DNA from: JBBRHH01 sp038222915
GTDB lineage: Bacteria > Planctomycetota > Phycisphaerae > Tepidisphaerales > Tepidisphaeraceae
NCBI GenBank assembly: GCA_038222915.1
Contig: JBBRHH010000102.1
Span: 1-13,477 of the forward strand
DNA length: 13,477 nt
Reading direction: 5' to 3'
Shown here: positions 1 to 6,435 of the stretch, one piece after another
Layout: each line of letters starts with the position of its first letter
Numbering within the stretch: the stretch's first letter is position 1
Position numbers and translations under genes: made by a program
The notes under the pieces: model-generated
Seen by the model: the letters and a program-made list of their open reading frames with translations, nothing else
What the model was told of the DNA's origin: nothing
Databases searched by the model: none

Positions 1-1
1 G

Positions 2-1102
2 GCCTTCGCGCACGCCCATCTGCTGGTGCAGAATTCAATGGATGTAGTCATCGGCCGCGACAAGATCACCATCGATGCCCGCGTGTCGATGGAGCAGGTT
101 CTTGCCGTAGAGGCCGAGGAAGCCTACGCCCGTGTCCGCGCGCAGTGGCCAGCCTTCGCATTGGCACACCGCGCGTATCTGCTCGCCCATCTGCATATCA
201 ACGTCGACGGCCACGAAATGATCGCGCGAGAGGCGACGGCAACAACGCAGCCCGTCGCCGAACTGTCCGATCGCGCCGGAGCGCCGGGCATGGCCTCCTA
301 TCACATCGAATATCCACTGGATTCTCGACCCGGCCTCGTTCGAATCGACGAGGATTGTCTGCGCGACGTACCCCTGGCCGATGTCACCTTCGTCACGCGT
401 TTTCGCCAGGACGATCACGCCACATTCGAGACCGCCCAAATGCGATGGCGAAAGCCCGTCGCGATCAACTGTCACTGGGAAACTGGTGCATCACCGGTCA
501 CGGCCGGCGCAACCCACGTTAATGCGTGGTCAACCATGCGCGCGTTCGTGACTGAAGGAATCTGGCACATCCTCACCGGCTACGACCATCTCCTCTTCGT
601 GGGCGGCCTGGTCCTTGCGGCCCGAACGCTCTGGGATCTGGTCAAGGTCGTGGCCGCGTTCACCCTCGCACATACGCTCACCCTCGGGCTCTGCGTCTTC
701 AACGTTGTCAATCTCAGCAGCAGGATCGTCGAGCCCATGATCTCCGCCAGCATCGTCATGGTCGCGCTGCTCAACATCTTCTGGCCAAGAAAAAGCACCG
801 GCTGGCCACGCCTCGCAGTAGCCTTCGCCTTCGGGCTCTTCCACGGCCTCGGCTTCGCCGGCGGCCTGAAAGAAGCCATGAGCACGCTCCCCACCTCCAC
901 CATCTGGATCGCCCTCCTCTCCTTCAGCCTCGGCGTAGAAATCGGCCACCAATCCGTAGTCCTCCCCCTCTACGCCCTCCTCCGCGCCGCAAGAAAAGCA
1001 CAAATGGACGGCGCAATCCCAGGCGGCCAACTCATGCGCTGGGGCTCAGTAGCCATCTCCGCCGCCGGCGTCTACTTCCTCGTCCTCGCCCTGCGCGGCT
1101 GA
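2..1102 (+). CDS. HupE/UreJ-family membrane protein, 5' end cut by window edge
   Basis: The reading frame is open from base 2, so the GTG at 26 and ATG at 38 are probably internal. The first visible residues, AFAHAH, look like the end of a signal peptide (cleavage after AFA), usual for HupE/UreJ_2 proteins. Numbering from the GTG at 26, residues 1-170 form a soluble, probably extracytoplasmic domain. Residues about 175-357 are hydrophobic, with six or so membrane segments and the family's histidine motifs: HILTGYDHLLF (181-191), FTLAHTLTLGL (212-222), FGLFHGLGFAGG (269-280) and GVEIGHQ (303-309). HupE and UreJ members are linked to nickel uptake for hydrogenase or urease. Many family members in other bacteria have this longer N-terminal domain, no hydrogenase context and no proven substrate, so a metal transport role is inferred. 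No hydrogenase or urease gene is visible. The family call is firm; the function is not. Confidence 0.88.
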   Translation, partial: AFAHAHLLVQNSMDVVIGRDKITIDARVSMEQVLAVEAEEAYARVRAQWPAFALAHRAYLLAHLHINVDGHEMIAREATATTQPVAELSDRAGAPGMASYHIEYPLDSRPGLVRIDEDCLRDVPLADVTFVTRFRQDDHATFETAQMRWRKPVAINCHWETGASPVTAGATHVNAWSTMRAFVTEGIWHILTGYDHLLFVGGLVLAARTLWDLVKVVAAFTLAHTLTLGLCVFNVVNLSSRIVEPMISASIVMVALLNIFWPRKSTGWPRLAVAFAFGLFHGLGFAGGLKEAMSTLPTSTIWIALLSFSLGVEIGHQSVVLPLYALLRAARKAQMDGAIPGGQLMRWGSVAISAAGVYFLVLALRG

Positions 1103-1209
1103 ACAAACAACATCGATCTCAACTCTACGTCATTGTTTACAGCCCTGTCACGCGATGCGAGCTGAATAATGTACCCCAACAATCGCAGAGGAGCGGACAG
1201 TCACGCCGT

Positions 1210-1398
1210 CACGAACAAGGCATCATCGAGTTCGACGTTGAAGTCCTCTCCAACGGTGCAGTCGGCTAAGTAAAAATAATCAGACTCGCCAGAGCCGCCA
1301 TCGAAGTAGTAAAACGAGCCCGCTTCGAAGCCGGCACAACCGACGGCAAGCTCGTTACGAGCCAACTGGTCGTCCTATTTCAGTTCGTTCTCCAATAA
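1210..1398 (+). pseudogene. Decayed TonB C-terminal domain remnant
   Basis: One frame reads GIIEFDVEVLSNGAVG (from 1219), a TAA stop at 1267, then VKIIRLARAAIEVVKRARF (1270-1326) and EAGTTDGKLVTSQLVVLFQF (1327-1386), ending LQ and TAA at 1396. The order matches the TonB C-terminal fold: a Gx(V/I)xxxVxVxxxGxV strand, an AAxxAVxxxxF helix, an F-x-P/A-G-T-x-DG-K-x-V turn, and a final hydrophobic strand at the protein end. Besides the internal stop, the stretch between the second strand and the helix seems about seven residues short. Upstream in the same frame nothing TonB-like is seen. In the +1 frame, YPNNRRGADSHAVT (from 1172) could be the YPxxAR segment, implying a frameshift. No membrane anchor or proline-rich spacer is present. 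Recognition is by eye only. Confidence 0.5.
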
Positions 1399-1479
1399 TC
1401 TTGCGATGCACAGAGCAAACCCGGTAGACTGTTGCCCCGTCAGCACCCCCGGAAATCGGATCGCGCCACTGAAGCGAGA

Positions 1480-4206
1480 ATGCACAATCGAATCAAACGA
1501 AAATTGCATTGGACCATGGCCGTCACAGGCCTCGCCGTGCTGACAGGTGATGTCGATGCCCAGGTCGTGCGCGACGGAAGTGTCGGAACCAGGGGTCCGC
1601 TGCCCCTCGTCAACAAAACCTTCAACATCCCGGCCTCGGACGGCTCGCTGCGCGGCGCGAATCTCTTCCATAGTTTCTCCCAGTTCGATCTGGCCAGCGG
1701 CGAGATCGCTTCCTTCACCGGCCCGTCTTCGGTGAAGAACGTCTTCGCCCGGGTAACCGGCCCGCAACCGACGACCATCGACGGCACGATCCGCAACTCA
1801 ATCCCCAGGGCGACTTTCTTCCTGATCAATCCAAATGGCGTTGTATTCGGCCCGGATGCAAAGTTGGATCTGAAAGGCTCCTTCGCCGTCACTACTGCCG
1901 ACGAGATCAAGCTCAGCGGGTCGGGTCGCTTCGCCGCGTCGCGCGCCGCTGCCAGCACACTCTCCTCTGCGCCGCCATCGGCCTTTGGATTTCTGAAGAC
2001 TGCGCCGGCCCCCATCACCATCAACGGCCCCGCTTCGTCCGCCGCGCCTCTGCTCGTCGGTGCACGTCAATCGATCTCCATCGTCGGCGGCCAGATTCAC
2101 ATGGACAGCGCCACGCTCCAGGCCGCCGCGGGACGAATGAATCTGATCAGCGCCGGCTCGAGCGGCGTCGTGTCATTCGACCCCGCCGACACCTCCGCCA
2201 AACTCCGACTCACAGGTTTCTCACGGATGGCGGACGTAGACGTCGCCGCGACCCTGCTGATTCTCGATGGACAGAGCGGCGGCAACCTCGCCGTCCGCGC
2301 AAAAAACCTTTCCATGACCGACTCCATCGTCACCGCGCAGACCCGCGGTTCCGTCGCCGGCAAAGATGTTGACATCGCAGTCAGCGACACGATTTCCCTC
2401 GTTCGCTCGACAATCGACGCAACAACCTCCGGATCCGCCACCGGCGGTTCCCTCCGCCTATCCGCGGCCGCCATCGAAATCGCCGACGGATCAATCCTCC
2501 AGGCCCCAACAGTCGGCTCCGGCGTTGCCGGTGACATCCTTCTCCGCGCCGGCGTCATCTCGATCGTTGGCACATCGTCCGCCCCGGCAACGCCACAATC
2601 CACTGGCGAATCCCAAATCAATGCCGGCACCGGCGGACCAGCCTCCGGCGGCAACATCGACATCCGCGCCAATCACCTCCTCGTCGACAACAGCCTGGTC
2701 TTCGCCAGCGCCTCCAATTTCGCCACGGGCCCCAGCGGCAACGTCCGCGTCACCAGTAATACCGTCGATATCCAGAACGGCGCGCTACTCTCCAACTCCA
2801 CCTTCGGCCGTGGCGCGGGCGGCGATATCGACGTCACCGCGGCGCAACTCACCCTCGATGGTCGCGGTGCAACCGTCTCCACCGGCATCATTGTCACCAC
2901 CGAAGCCGCCGACGGTGGCGCTGGCGGAAATATCCACATCGACGGCGGCACGCTCACCATTCGACGCGACGCCCAACTTTCGGCCTCCAGCCGTGGCAGC
3001 GGTCCGGGCGGCAGCATCACCATCGGAAACAAGGCCGTGATCCTCGACGCGACCGACGCCACCTCTTTCACCGGCATCGCCGCCAGTGCTGCCTCCTCCG
3101 GTCGCGGCGGCGATCTGTCGATTCAATCACACGTCGTCCAGGTATTGAACGGCGCAACGATCTCAACCGCCGCCTCAGGAACCGGTGTGGCCGGCAGCCT
3201 TGATCTGAATGCCCGCCAGGTTGTCGTCGACGGCGGCCCTGTAAAATTCGCCAGCGGCATCAACGCCGAAACCGATGGCCCGGCTGCCGGCGGAATGGTC
3301 CGAATCCAGGCCGATCAGTTGACCCTGCGCCGAAACGGCCTCATTTCGGCATCCACCTTCGCAGCGGGCAGAGGCGGCGATATCCGCATCGACGCCGCGC
3401 ATTTGCTGCTGAGCGACGCCGCAATCCTCGTCCGATCCGCCTCCAGCGGAGACGCCGGCAACATCGACCTGACTGCAGGAACCGTCCAATTGACAAATCG
3501 TGCCCTGATCACGTCGAGTGCCAGCGGCCAGGGCAGCGCAGGCAGTGTCACCGCCGCGATCGGAACGCTCTCGCTGCGATCCAGCGCCGCCATCCTCGTG
3601 ACCGCCGCCATCGCCGACGGCGGCGATGTCGCCATCGATGCCAACGGGCCTGTGCGGATCGACAACGCCACGATCGGCGCTCAAGCCAATCACAACGGCG
3701 GCAGTGTCCGGCTGACTTCTCCGGCGGCGATCGAATTGCGCGGCGGCCACATCCTGGCACAAGCCGGCACCGACGGCGCAGGCGGAAGCATCTTCCTCGG
3801 CAACGGCCGCCTGCTGATGCTGGATGGCCAACCTGCCACGCCCGGAGCCGATCCCAGCAGCCTCGTGGCAAAGGCGGTCCAGGGCCAGGGCGGTCGCATC
3901 CTGATCCTCTCCAACGATTTCCAGCAAACTGCCGGTAGCGTGATCGATTTCAGCTCCCAGTTTGGCGCGCAGGGATCCGAGTCAATCATCGCCACGGATA
4001 TCGTGGCCGGGCTCGCAAGGTTGAACGGCGAACTGCAAGGCGGCGGAGTCACCCTTCAGCCCACGTGTGCAATAAGACTCGGAATCGACGTGAGCAGTTT
4101 CATAATCGCCGGCCGGACCGGAACGCCCGTGGAGCCCGGAGGGTTCATTCCCAGCTTGGACTTGTGGCCCAGGCGCGACCCAAGCGGCAATGACCAACGG
4201 CCATAG
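1480..4206 (+). CDS. Filamentous haemagglutinin N-terminal domain exoprotein (TpsA-like)
   Basis: This is a 908-residue secreted beta-helix protein of the two-partner secretion type. The ATG at 1480 is preferred over the in-frame TTG at 1432 because it places a basic n-region (HNRIKRKLHW) directly before a hydrophobic core (TMAVTGLAVLTG) and a cleavage site after VDA, residue 27. The upstream ribosome binding site is weak. The TPS/haemagglutination-activity domain covers about residues 33-155, with the hallmark LINPNGVVFG at 115-124 and the preceding NLFHSFSQFDL (62-72). The rest is Gly/Ala/Ser-rich with recurring GG(N/D)IDI-type strands every 25-40 residues (GGNIDIRA, GGDIDVTA, GGDIRIDA), as in a right-handed parallel beta-helix. 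The tail, CAIRLGIDVSSFIIAGRTG starting at Cys863, resembles the end of many TpsA-like proteins. A TpsB outer-membrane transporter would be expected but none is in the window. The likely role is surface attachment or a secreted adhesin; the partner and target are unknown. Confidence 0.88.
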   Translation: MHNRIKRKLHWTMAVTGLAVLTGDVDAQVVRDGSVGTRGPLPLVNKTFNIPASDGSLRGANLFHSFSQFDLASGEIASFTGPSSVKNVFARVTGPQPTTIDGTIRNSIPRATFFLINPNGVVFGPDAKLDLKGSFAVTTADEIKLSGSGRFAASRAAASTLSSAPPSAFGFLKTAPAPITINGPASSAAPLLVGARQSISIVGGQIHMDSATLQAAAGRMNLISAGSSGVVSFDPADTSAKLRLTGFSRMADVDVAATLLILDGQSGGNLAVRAKNLSMTDSIVTAQTRGSVAGKDVDIAVSDTISLVRSTIDATTSGSATGGSLRLSAAAIEIADGSILQAPTVGSGVAGDILLRAGVISIVGTSSAPATPQSTGESQINAGTGGPASGGNIDIRANHLLVDNSLVFASASNFATGPSGNVRVTSNTVDIQNGALLSNSTFGRGAGGDIDVTAAQLTLDGRGATVSTGIIVTTEAADGGAGGNIHIDGGTLTIRRDAQLSASSRGSGPGGSITIGNKAVILDATDATSFTGIAASAASSGRGGDLSIQSHVVQVLNGATISTAASGTGVAGSLDLNARQVVVDGGPVKFASGINAETDGPAAGGMVRIQADQLTLRRNGLISASTFAAGRGGDIRIDAAHLLLSDAAILVRSASSGDAGNIDLTAGTVQLTNRALITSSASGQGSAGSVTAAIGTLSLRSSAAILVTAAIADGGDVAIDANGPVRIDNATIGAQANHNGGSVRLTSPAAIELRGGHILAQAGTDGAGGSIFLGNGRLLMLDGQPATPGADPSSLVAKAVQGQGGRILILSNDFQQTAGSVIDFSSQFGAQGSESIIATDIVAGLARLNGELQGGGVTLQPTCAIRLGIDVSSFIIAGRTGTPVEPGGFIPSLDLWPRRDPSGNDQRP

Positions 4207-4307
4207 CGCATGGCTTCGTCATTCCATGGGAACGTCAAAATCGTATTCAGGCTGTGGGCCAGACCGGGTGAATTGATAGTACCAGTCCGACGACGTGGTG
4301 GGTGGCC

Positions 4308-5156
4308 TTACGACAATCGGCCTGCCAGCGCCCGACGAACCCGCGGCGTCATCTCCCGCGCTGCCGCCGCCAGCGTCCCCGTCGCATCCGAAGCCCCGCA
4401 CTCCGCACAAAGCCCGCTCTCACTTTTATGTAAAATGTAGCCGCACTTCGCACACGTCCGCAGAACGCCGGCCGCCCTTGGCACACCCCGCGTCCGGCCA
4501 ATCAGCCAAACGCTCCCCACAATCATGACGCACGCCGACAGGCAAATACTAAAATCCAAGCCCCGCAACTCCTGCCACGGCCGAATCGGCGAAGCCACCG
4601 CGCCAATCAACGCAACGATCCCGGCCATCAGCAAACCCCGGCCATACTCAGCACGCCGACTCCTCGACGCCAGCCGGCCAATCAACAAAACCAGCCACGC
4701 CGCAAAACTGATTTTCAGAACCATCCGCCAGAGATAATGCGTAAAAAGATACGCTGGCCGATCCGCATGAAAAGCCGCCCACTTTGGATCGTTCGCCGGC
4801 TCAAATCCAAACAGCTGGTTGTCAAAGAATCCGAGCCGCAGCACCAACCCCGACTCATCCCGAAAATAGACATTCACAAAATGCCCCGTCACCCCCTGAA
4901 AAGTAGCCGCCGGAAAATCCTGCTGCCAGGTCACCTGCCCCATCCCCCCGATCGACCCCAGCACATCGTCCACCGGTTGCCCAAGCAACGGCTCCAACCG
5001 CCCATCAATCCGAAACTCAACCGCCCGCCGCCGCGCCCGGCTCACCACCTGCGCACACTCCACAACAAAGCTCGCCGCCAGCGCGACCCCAATCGCAATC
5101 AGGAACAACCCCCAGGGCGATCGAACACGGCGAACAACGTCGGGTGGCAGGGACAT
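4308..5156 (-). CDS. Four-helix membrane protein with C-terminal zinc ribbon, function unknown
   Basis: The 282-residue product matches no family with a function I can name. Predicted membrane helices are at about residues 14-36, 145-163, 173-191 and 201-221. Between the first two lies a hydrophilic domain of about 105 residues (42-142), probably extracytoplasmic, with aromatic and glycine-rich strands (HFVNVYFRDESGLVLRLGFF). The C-terminus carries a likely zinc-binding site: Cys235, Cys238, Cys250 and Cys253, spaced CxxC-x11-CxxC. CxxCGYxL...GxCxECG tails of this kind are frequent on planctomycete membrane proteins. The start ATG (complement of 5154-5156) lacks a strong ribosome binding site. 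The gene converges on the exoprotein gene with about 100 bp between, and diverges from the two-component operon. In a different frame, the DNA beyond its stop still reads as a plausible protein tail (see findings), so the last residues may reflect a frameshift. Confidence 0.75.
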   Translation of the reverse strand: MSLPPDVVRRVRSPWGLFLIAIGVALAASFVVECAQVVSRARRRAVEFRIDGRLEPLLGQPVDDVLGSIGGMGQVTWQQDFPAATFQGVTGHFVNVYFRDESGLVLRLGFFDNQLFGFEPANDPKWAAFHADRPAYLFTHYLWRMVLKISFAAWLVLLIGRLASRSRRAEYGRGLLMAGIVALIGAVASPIRPWQELRGLDFSICLSACVMIVGSVWLIGRTRGVPRAAGVLRTCAKCGYILHKSESGLCAECGASDATGTLAAAAREMTPRVRRALAGRLS

Positions 5157-5216
5157 CGATCAATACCATACGCCCCGTCGCCGACTTTCGCGATCCGCAA
5201 TCACCCACCGCAAGAG

Positions 5217-5351
5217 TGCGCTAGCGGCGCTCCGCGCGCGCAACACCCCGAGACCCGAATCCGCGCAGAATAAAATAAATTCACCTCAAAAACTCCAGCA
5301 AAAACGCAAATCCCAAAACAAGTGTTGCGCGCGCGGCGCTCTTTTAGCGCA
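5217..5351. repeat. 30-bp inverted-repeat pair with 75-bp AT-rich spacer
   Basis: The reverse complement of 5217-5246 and the direct sequence of 5322-5351 share their first 15 bases (GTGTTGCGCGCGCGG) and last 7 bases (TAGCGCA). They differ only in the 8 bases between, and both arms are exactly 30 bp. The 75-bp spacer (5247-5321) is A-rich with no gene. The arrangement resembles the ends of a small non-autonomous element or a paired palindromic intergenic repeat. No clear target-site duplication is seen. Confidence 0.65.
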
Positions 5352-5355
5352 ACAC
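5322..5355. repeat. 9-bp perfect stem-loop within the right arm
   Basis: GTGTTGCGC (5322-5330) pairs perfectly with GCGCAACAC (5347-5355) around a 16-base loop. The loop contains a T run, but no T run follows the 3' arm, so it is not a typical intrinsic terminator in the rightward direction. It could act as a palindromic repeat or a protein site. Confidence 0.55.
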
Positions 5356-5417
5356 CGCCCAAGGGATGAGGAGCTACCCATGCGCCGAAAATCCGTCTCG
5401 AATCCGCCCCCCATTCT

Positions 5418-5457
5418 TTTCAGGCATACCTGTGCGATATTGCGCCTCTGCCTGAAA
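5418..5457. repeat. Perfect 9-bp inverted repeat
   Basis: TTTCAGGCA (5418-5426) is the exact reverse complement of TGCCTGAAA (5449-5457), with 22 bases between. It lies 32 bp before the 11-bp array. It could be a hairpin in the RNA or a dimeric protein site. No T run follows directly, so a terminator role is weakly supported. Confidence 0.5.
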
Positions 5458-5488
5458 TATTGTCTTTCCATTAAATCCAACCGACCCT

Positions 5489-5597
5489 GTCGCTTTAGTG
5501 TCAAATCAGGGTCAAAAACGGTCGGTTCCATGTCGGTTCAGGGTCGTTTGAGGGACGTTTCAGGGTCGGTTTTATGTCGCTTTGGGGTCGGTTTTTT
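5489..5597 (+). repeat. Ten-unit tandem array of an 11-bp motif, candidate regulator-binding platform
   Basis: Units start at 5489, 5500, 5511, 5521, 5532, 5543, 5554, 5565, 5576 and 5587. All are 11 bp except the third, which is 10. The consensus is GTCGGTTCAGG; the unit at 5532 matches it fully and the other 11-bp units match at 7-9 positions. The leading GTC is kept in nine of ten, as is the T at position 7, while the last four bases vary most. The 11-bp period means every unit sits on nearly the same face of the helix. PhoB/OmpR-family regulators bind head-to-tail on 11-bp direct repeats (the Pho box is two such units with a TGTCA core). The next gene downstream encodes such a regulator, so binding by it is a reasonable inference. 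The array ends 184 bp before that gene's start. Confidence 0.75.
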
Positions 5598-5671
5598 TCG
5601 ACGATTTTGGCCTAAACCCCTGTCAATCCTCATCTCCCCATTTTCAACTCAAAATCGGCGCGCAAAAATTA

Positions 5672-5703
5672 CCAAAACCGACCCCTCCAAACGCCTCCAA
5701 CGC
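5672..5703 (-). repeat. Three weaker 11-bp-type units in reverse orientation
   Basis: Read on the minus strand, 5672-5682 is GTCGGTTTTGG, 5684-5694 is GCGTTTGGAGG and 5694-5703 is GCGTTGGAGG. The first matches the forward array consensus at 9 of 11 positions; the others are looser. A single reverse copy, AACCGACCCTG at 5479-5489, also borders the forward array on the left and is the exact inverse of 5561-5571. The array is therefore flanked on both sides by opposed copies. Confidence 0.45.
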
Positions 5704-5770
5704 AAGGAATCATCGGCCTCTTCATCTTCCCTTAAGGTTCGCTCCGGTTACCTTATAAATCTCAACTCTC

Positions 5771-5774
5771 GGAG
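5771..5774 (+). promoter_or_regulatory. Ribosome binding site of the response regulator gene
   Basis: GGAG lies 7 bases before the ATG at 5782. It supports this start, which also begins exactly at the MRVLVVEDE strand typical of receiver domains. Confidence 0.7.
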
Positions 5775-5781
5775 CACTTAA

Positions 5782-6435
5782 ATGCGAGTCCTGGTAGTCG
5801 AAGACGAACCCGATCTCCTCTCCGCCCTCACGCAGGCCCTTCGCGAGGAAGGCTATGCCGTCGACTCCGCCGAAGACGGCAACGACGGCCTCTTCAAGGC
5901 CTCGGGCGGCCAATACAACGCCATCGTCCTCGACCTCATGCTCCCCGGCCTCGACGGCTATTCCCTCCTCACGGAACTTCGCAAAACGCAAACCGTCCCC
6001 GTCCTCATCCTCACCGCCCGCGACGCCCTCCCCGACCGCGTTCGCGGCCTCGATAGCGGCGCTGACGACTATCTCACCAAACCCTTCGCCCTCTCCGAAC
6101 TCCTCGCCCGCCTCCGCGCTCTCATCCGCCGATCCGCGGGAAAAGCCGCCGCCAAAATCGAAGTTGGCGACATCGTCATCGACACCATCACGCGCTGCAT
6201 CTTCAAGGAAGAGCAGTTGGTCGAACTCACGCCCCGCGAATACGCCCTCGTCGAGCTCCTCGCCCTCCACAAAGGCGAGCTCGTCTCCCGCGCCAAAATC
6301 TACGATCACCTCTTCGACGAAGAAGACGATTCTCTGTCGAACCTCATTGACGTTCACGTCTCCAACATCCGCAAGAAGCTCGGCAAGGATTTCATCACCA
6401 CCCGCCGGGGCGAAGGGTATGTGATCCATGTTTAA
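5782..6435 (+). CDS. OmpR/PhoB-family response regulator
   Basis: The 217-residue length is normal for the family. The receiver domain (about 1-115) has the acidic pair Glu7/Asp8, phosphoacceptor Asp51 (IVLDLMLPGLDGY), Thr78 (LILTARD) and Lys100 (DDYLTKPF). The winged-helix DNA-binding domain (about 125-217) has ELTPREYALVELL at 148-160 and the recognition-helix region DVHVSNIRKKLG at 190-201, ending TTRRGEGYVIHV. It should be phosphorylated by the overlapping histidine kinase and then bind tandem 11-bp DNA sites as a dimer. All catalytic residues are present. The stimulus is unknown. The domain order resembles QseB/PmrA/CopR-type regulators, but an exact orthologue is not claimed. Its leader region holds the 11-bp array, which suggests autoregulation. 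Confidence 0.95.
   Translation: MRVLVVEDEPDLLSALTQALREEGYAVDSAEDGNDGLFKASGGQYNAIVLDLMLPGLDGYSLLTELRKTQTVPVLILTARDALPDRVRGLDSGADDYLTKPFALSELLARLRALIRRSAGKAAAKIEVGDIVIDTITRCIFKEEQLVELTPREYALVELLALHKGELVSRAKIYDHLFDEEDDSLSNLIDVHVSNIRKKLGKDFITTRRGEGYVIHV

Larger units (their letters stand above)
5157..5781. other. 625-bp divergent intergenic region rich in repeats
   Basis: This region separates the leftward zinc-ribbon gene from the rightward response regulator gene and must hold the promoters of both. Its base composition differs from the flanking genes, with many A and T runs (for example 5270-5320 and 5587-5597). It contains an inverted-repeat pair (5217-5351), a 9-bp stem-loop (5418-5457), a forward 11-bp tandem array (5489-5597) and weaker reverse units (5672-5703). 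Just before the regulator, TAAGGT (5733-5738) and ACCTTA (5750-5755) form a small inverted repeat next to TATAAAT (5754-5760), which may be a -10-like element; no convincing -35 box accompanies it. I see no tRNA or rRNA gene. An open frame at 5380-5781 is judged not to be a gene. Confidence 0.7.

Noticed and set aside
26..40. GTG at 26 or ATG at 38 as the true start of the HupE-like gene
   Set aside because: The frame is open to the window edge, and the residues before them (AFAHAH) look like a signal peptide end, so the start lies outside the window.
1432..1479. TTG start adding 16 residues to the exoprotein
   Set aside because: The extension (PRQHPRKSDRATEAR) places charged residues ahead of an otherwise well-formed signal peptide beginning at the ATG at 1480.
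3175..3927. Minus-strand frame of 250 codons opposite the exoprotein gene
   Set aside because: Repetitive Ala/Asp/Gly/Arg composition mirrors the sense-strand beta-helix repeats; no start signal or family match.
5322..5355. Stem-loop as an intrinsic terminator
   Set aside because: No T run follows the 3' arm and no gene ends nearby on the plus strand.
5489..5597. Tandem units as a CRISPR array
   Set aside because: Units are 11 bp and contiguous with no spacers, and no cas gene is present.
5380..5781. Open frame of 133 codons with a good GAGGAG ribosome-binding sequence at 5368-5373
   Set aside because: It spans the tandem array and other repeats, its translation is a Ser/Arg/Lys-rich string with no domain or helix pattern, and it ends inside the next gene's start. 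The open frame is probably by chance, though a short leader peptide cannot be excluded.
5722..6429. Minus-strand frame of 235 codons opposite the response regulator
   Set aside because: Its Glu/Gly/Val-rich translation is the shadow of a gene with strong third-position C preference; the plus-strand product has all family motifs.
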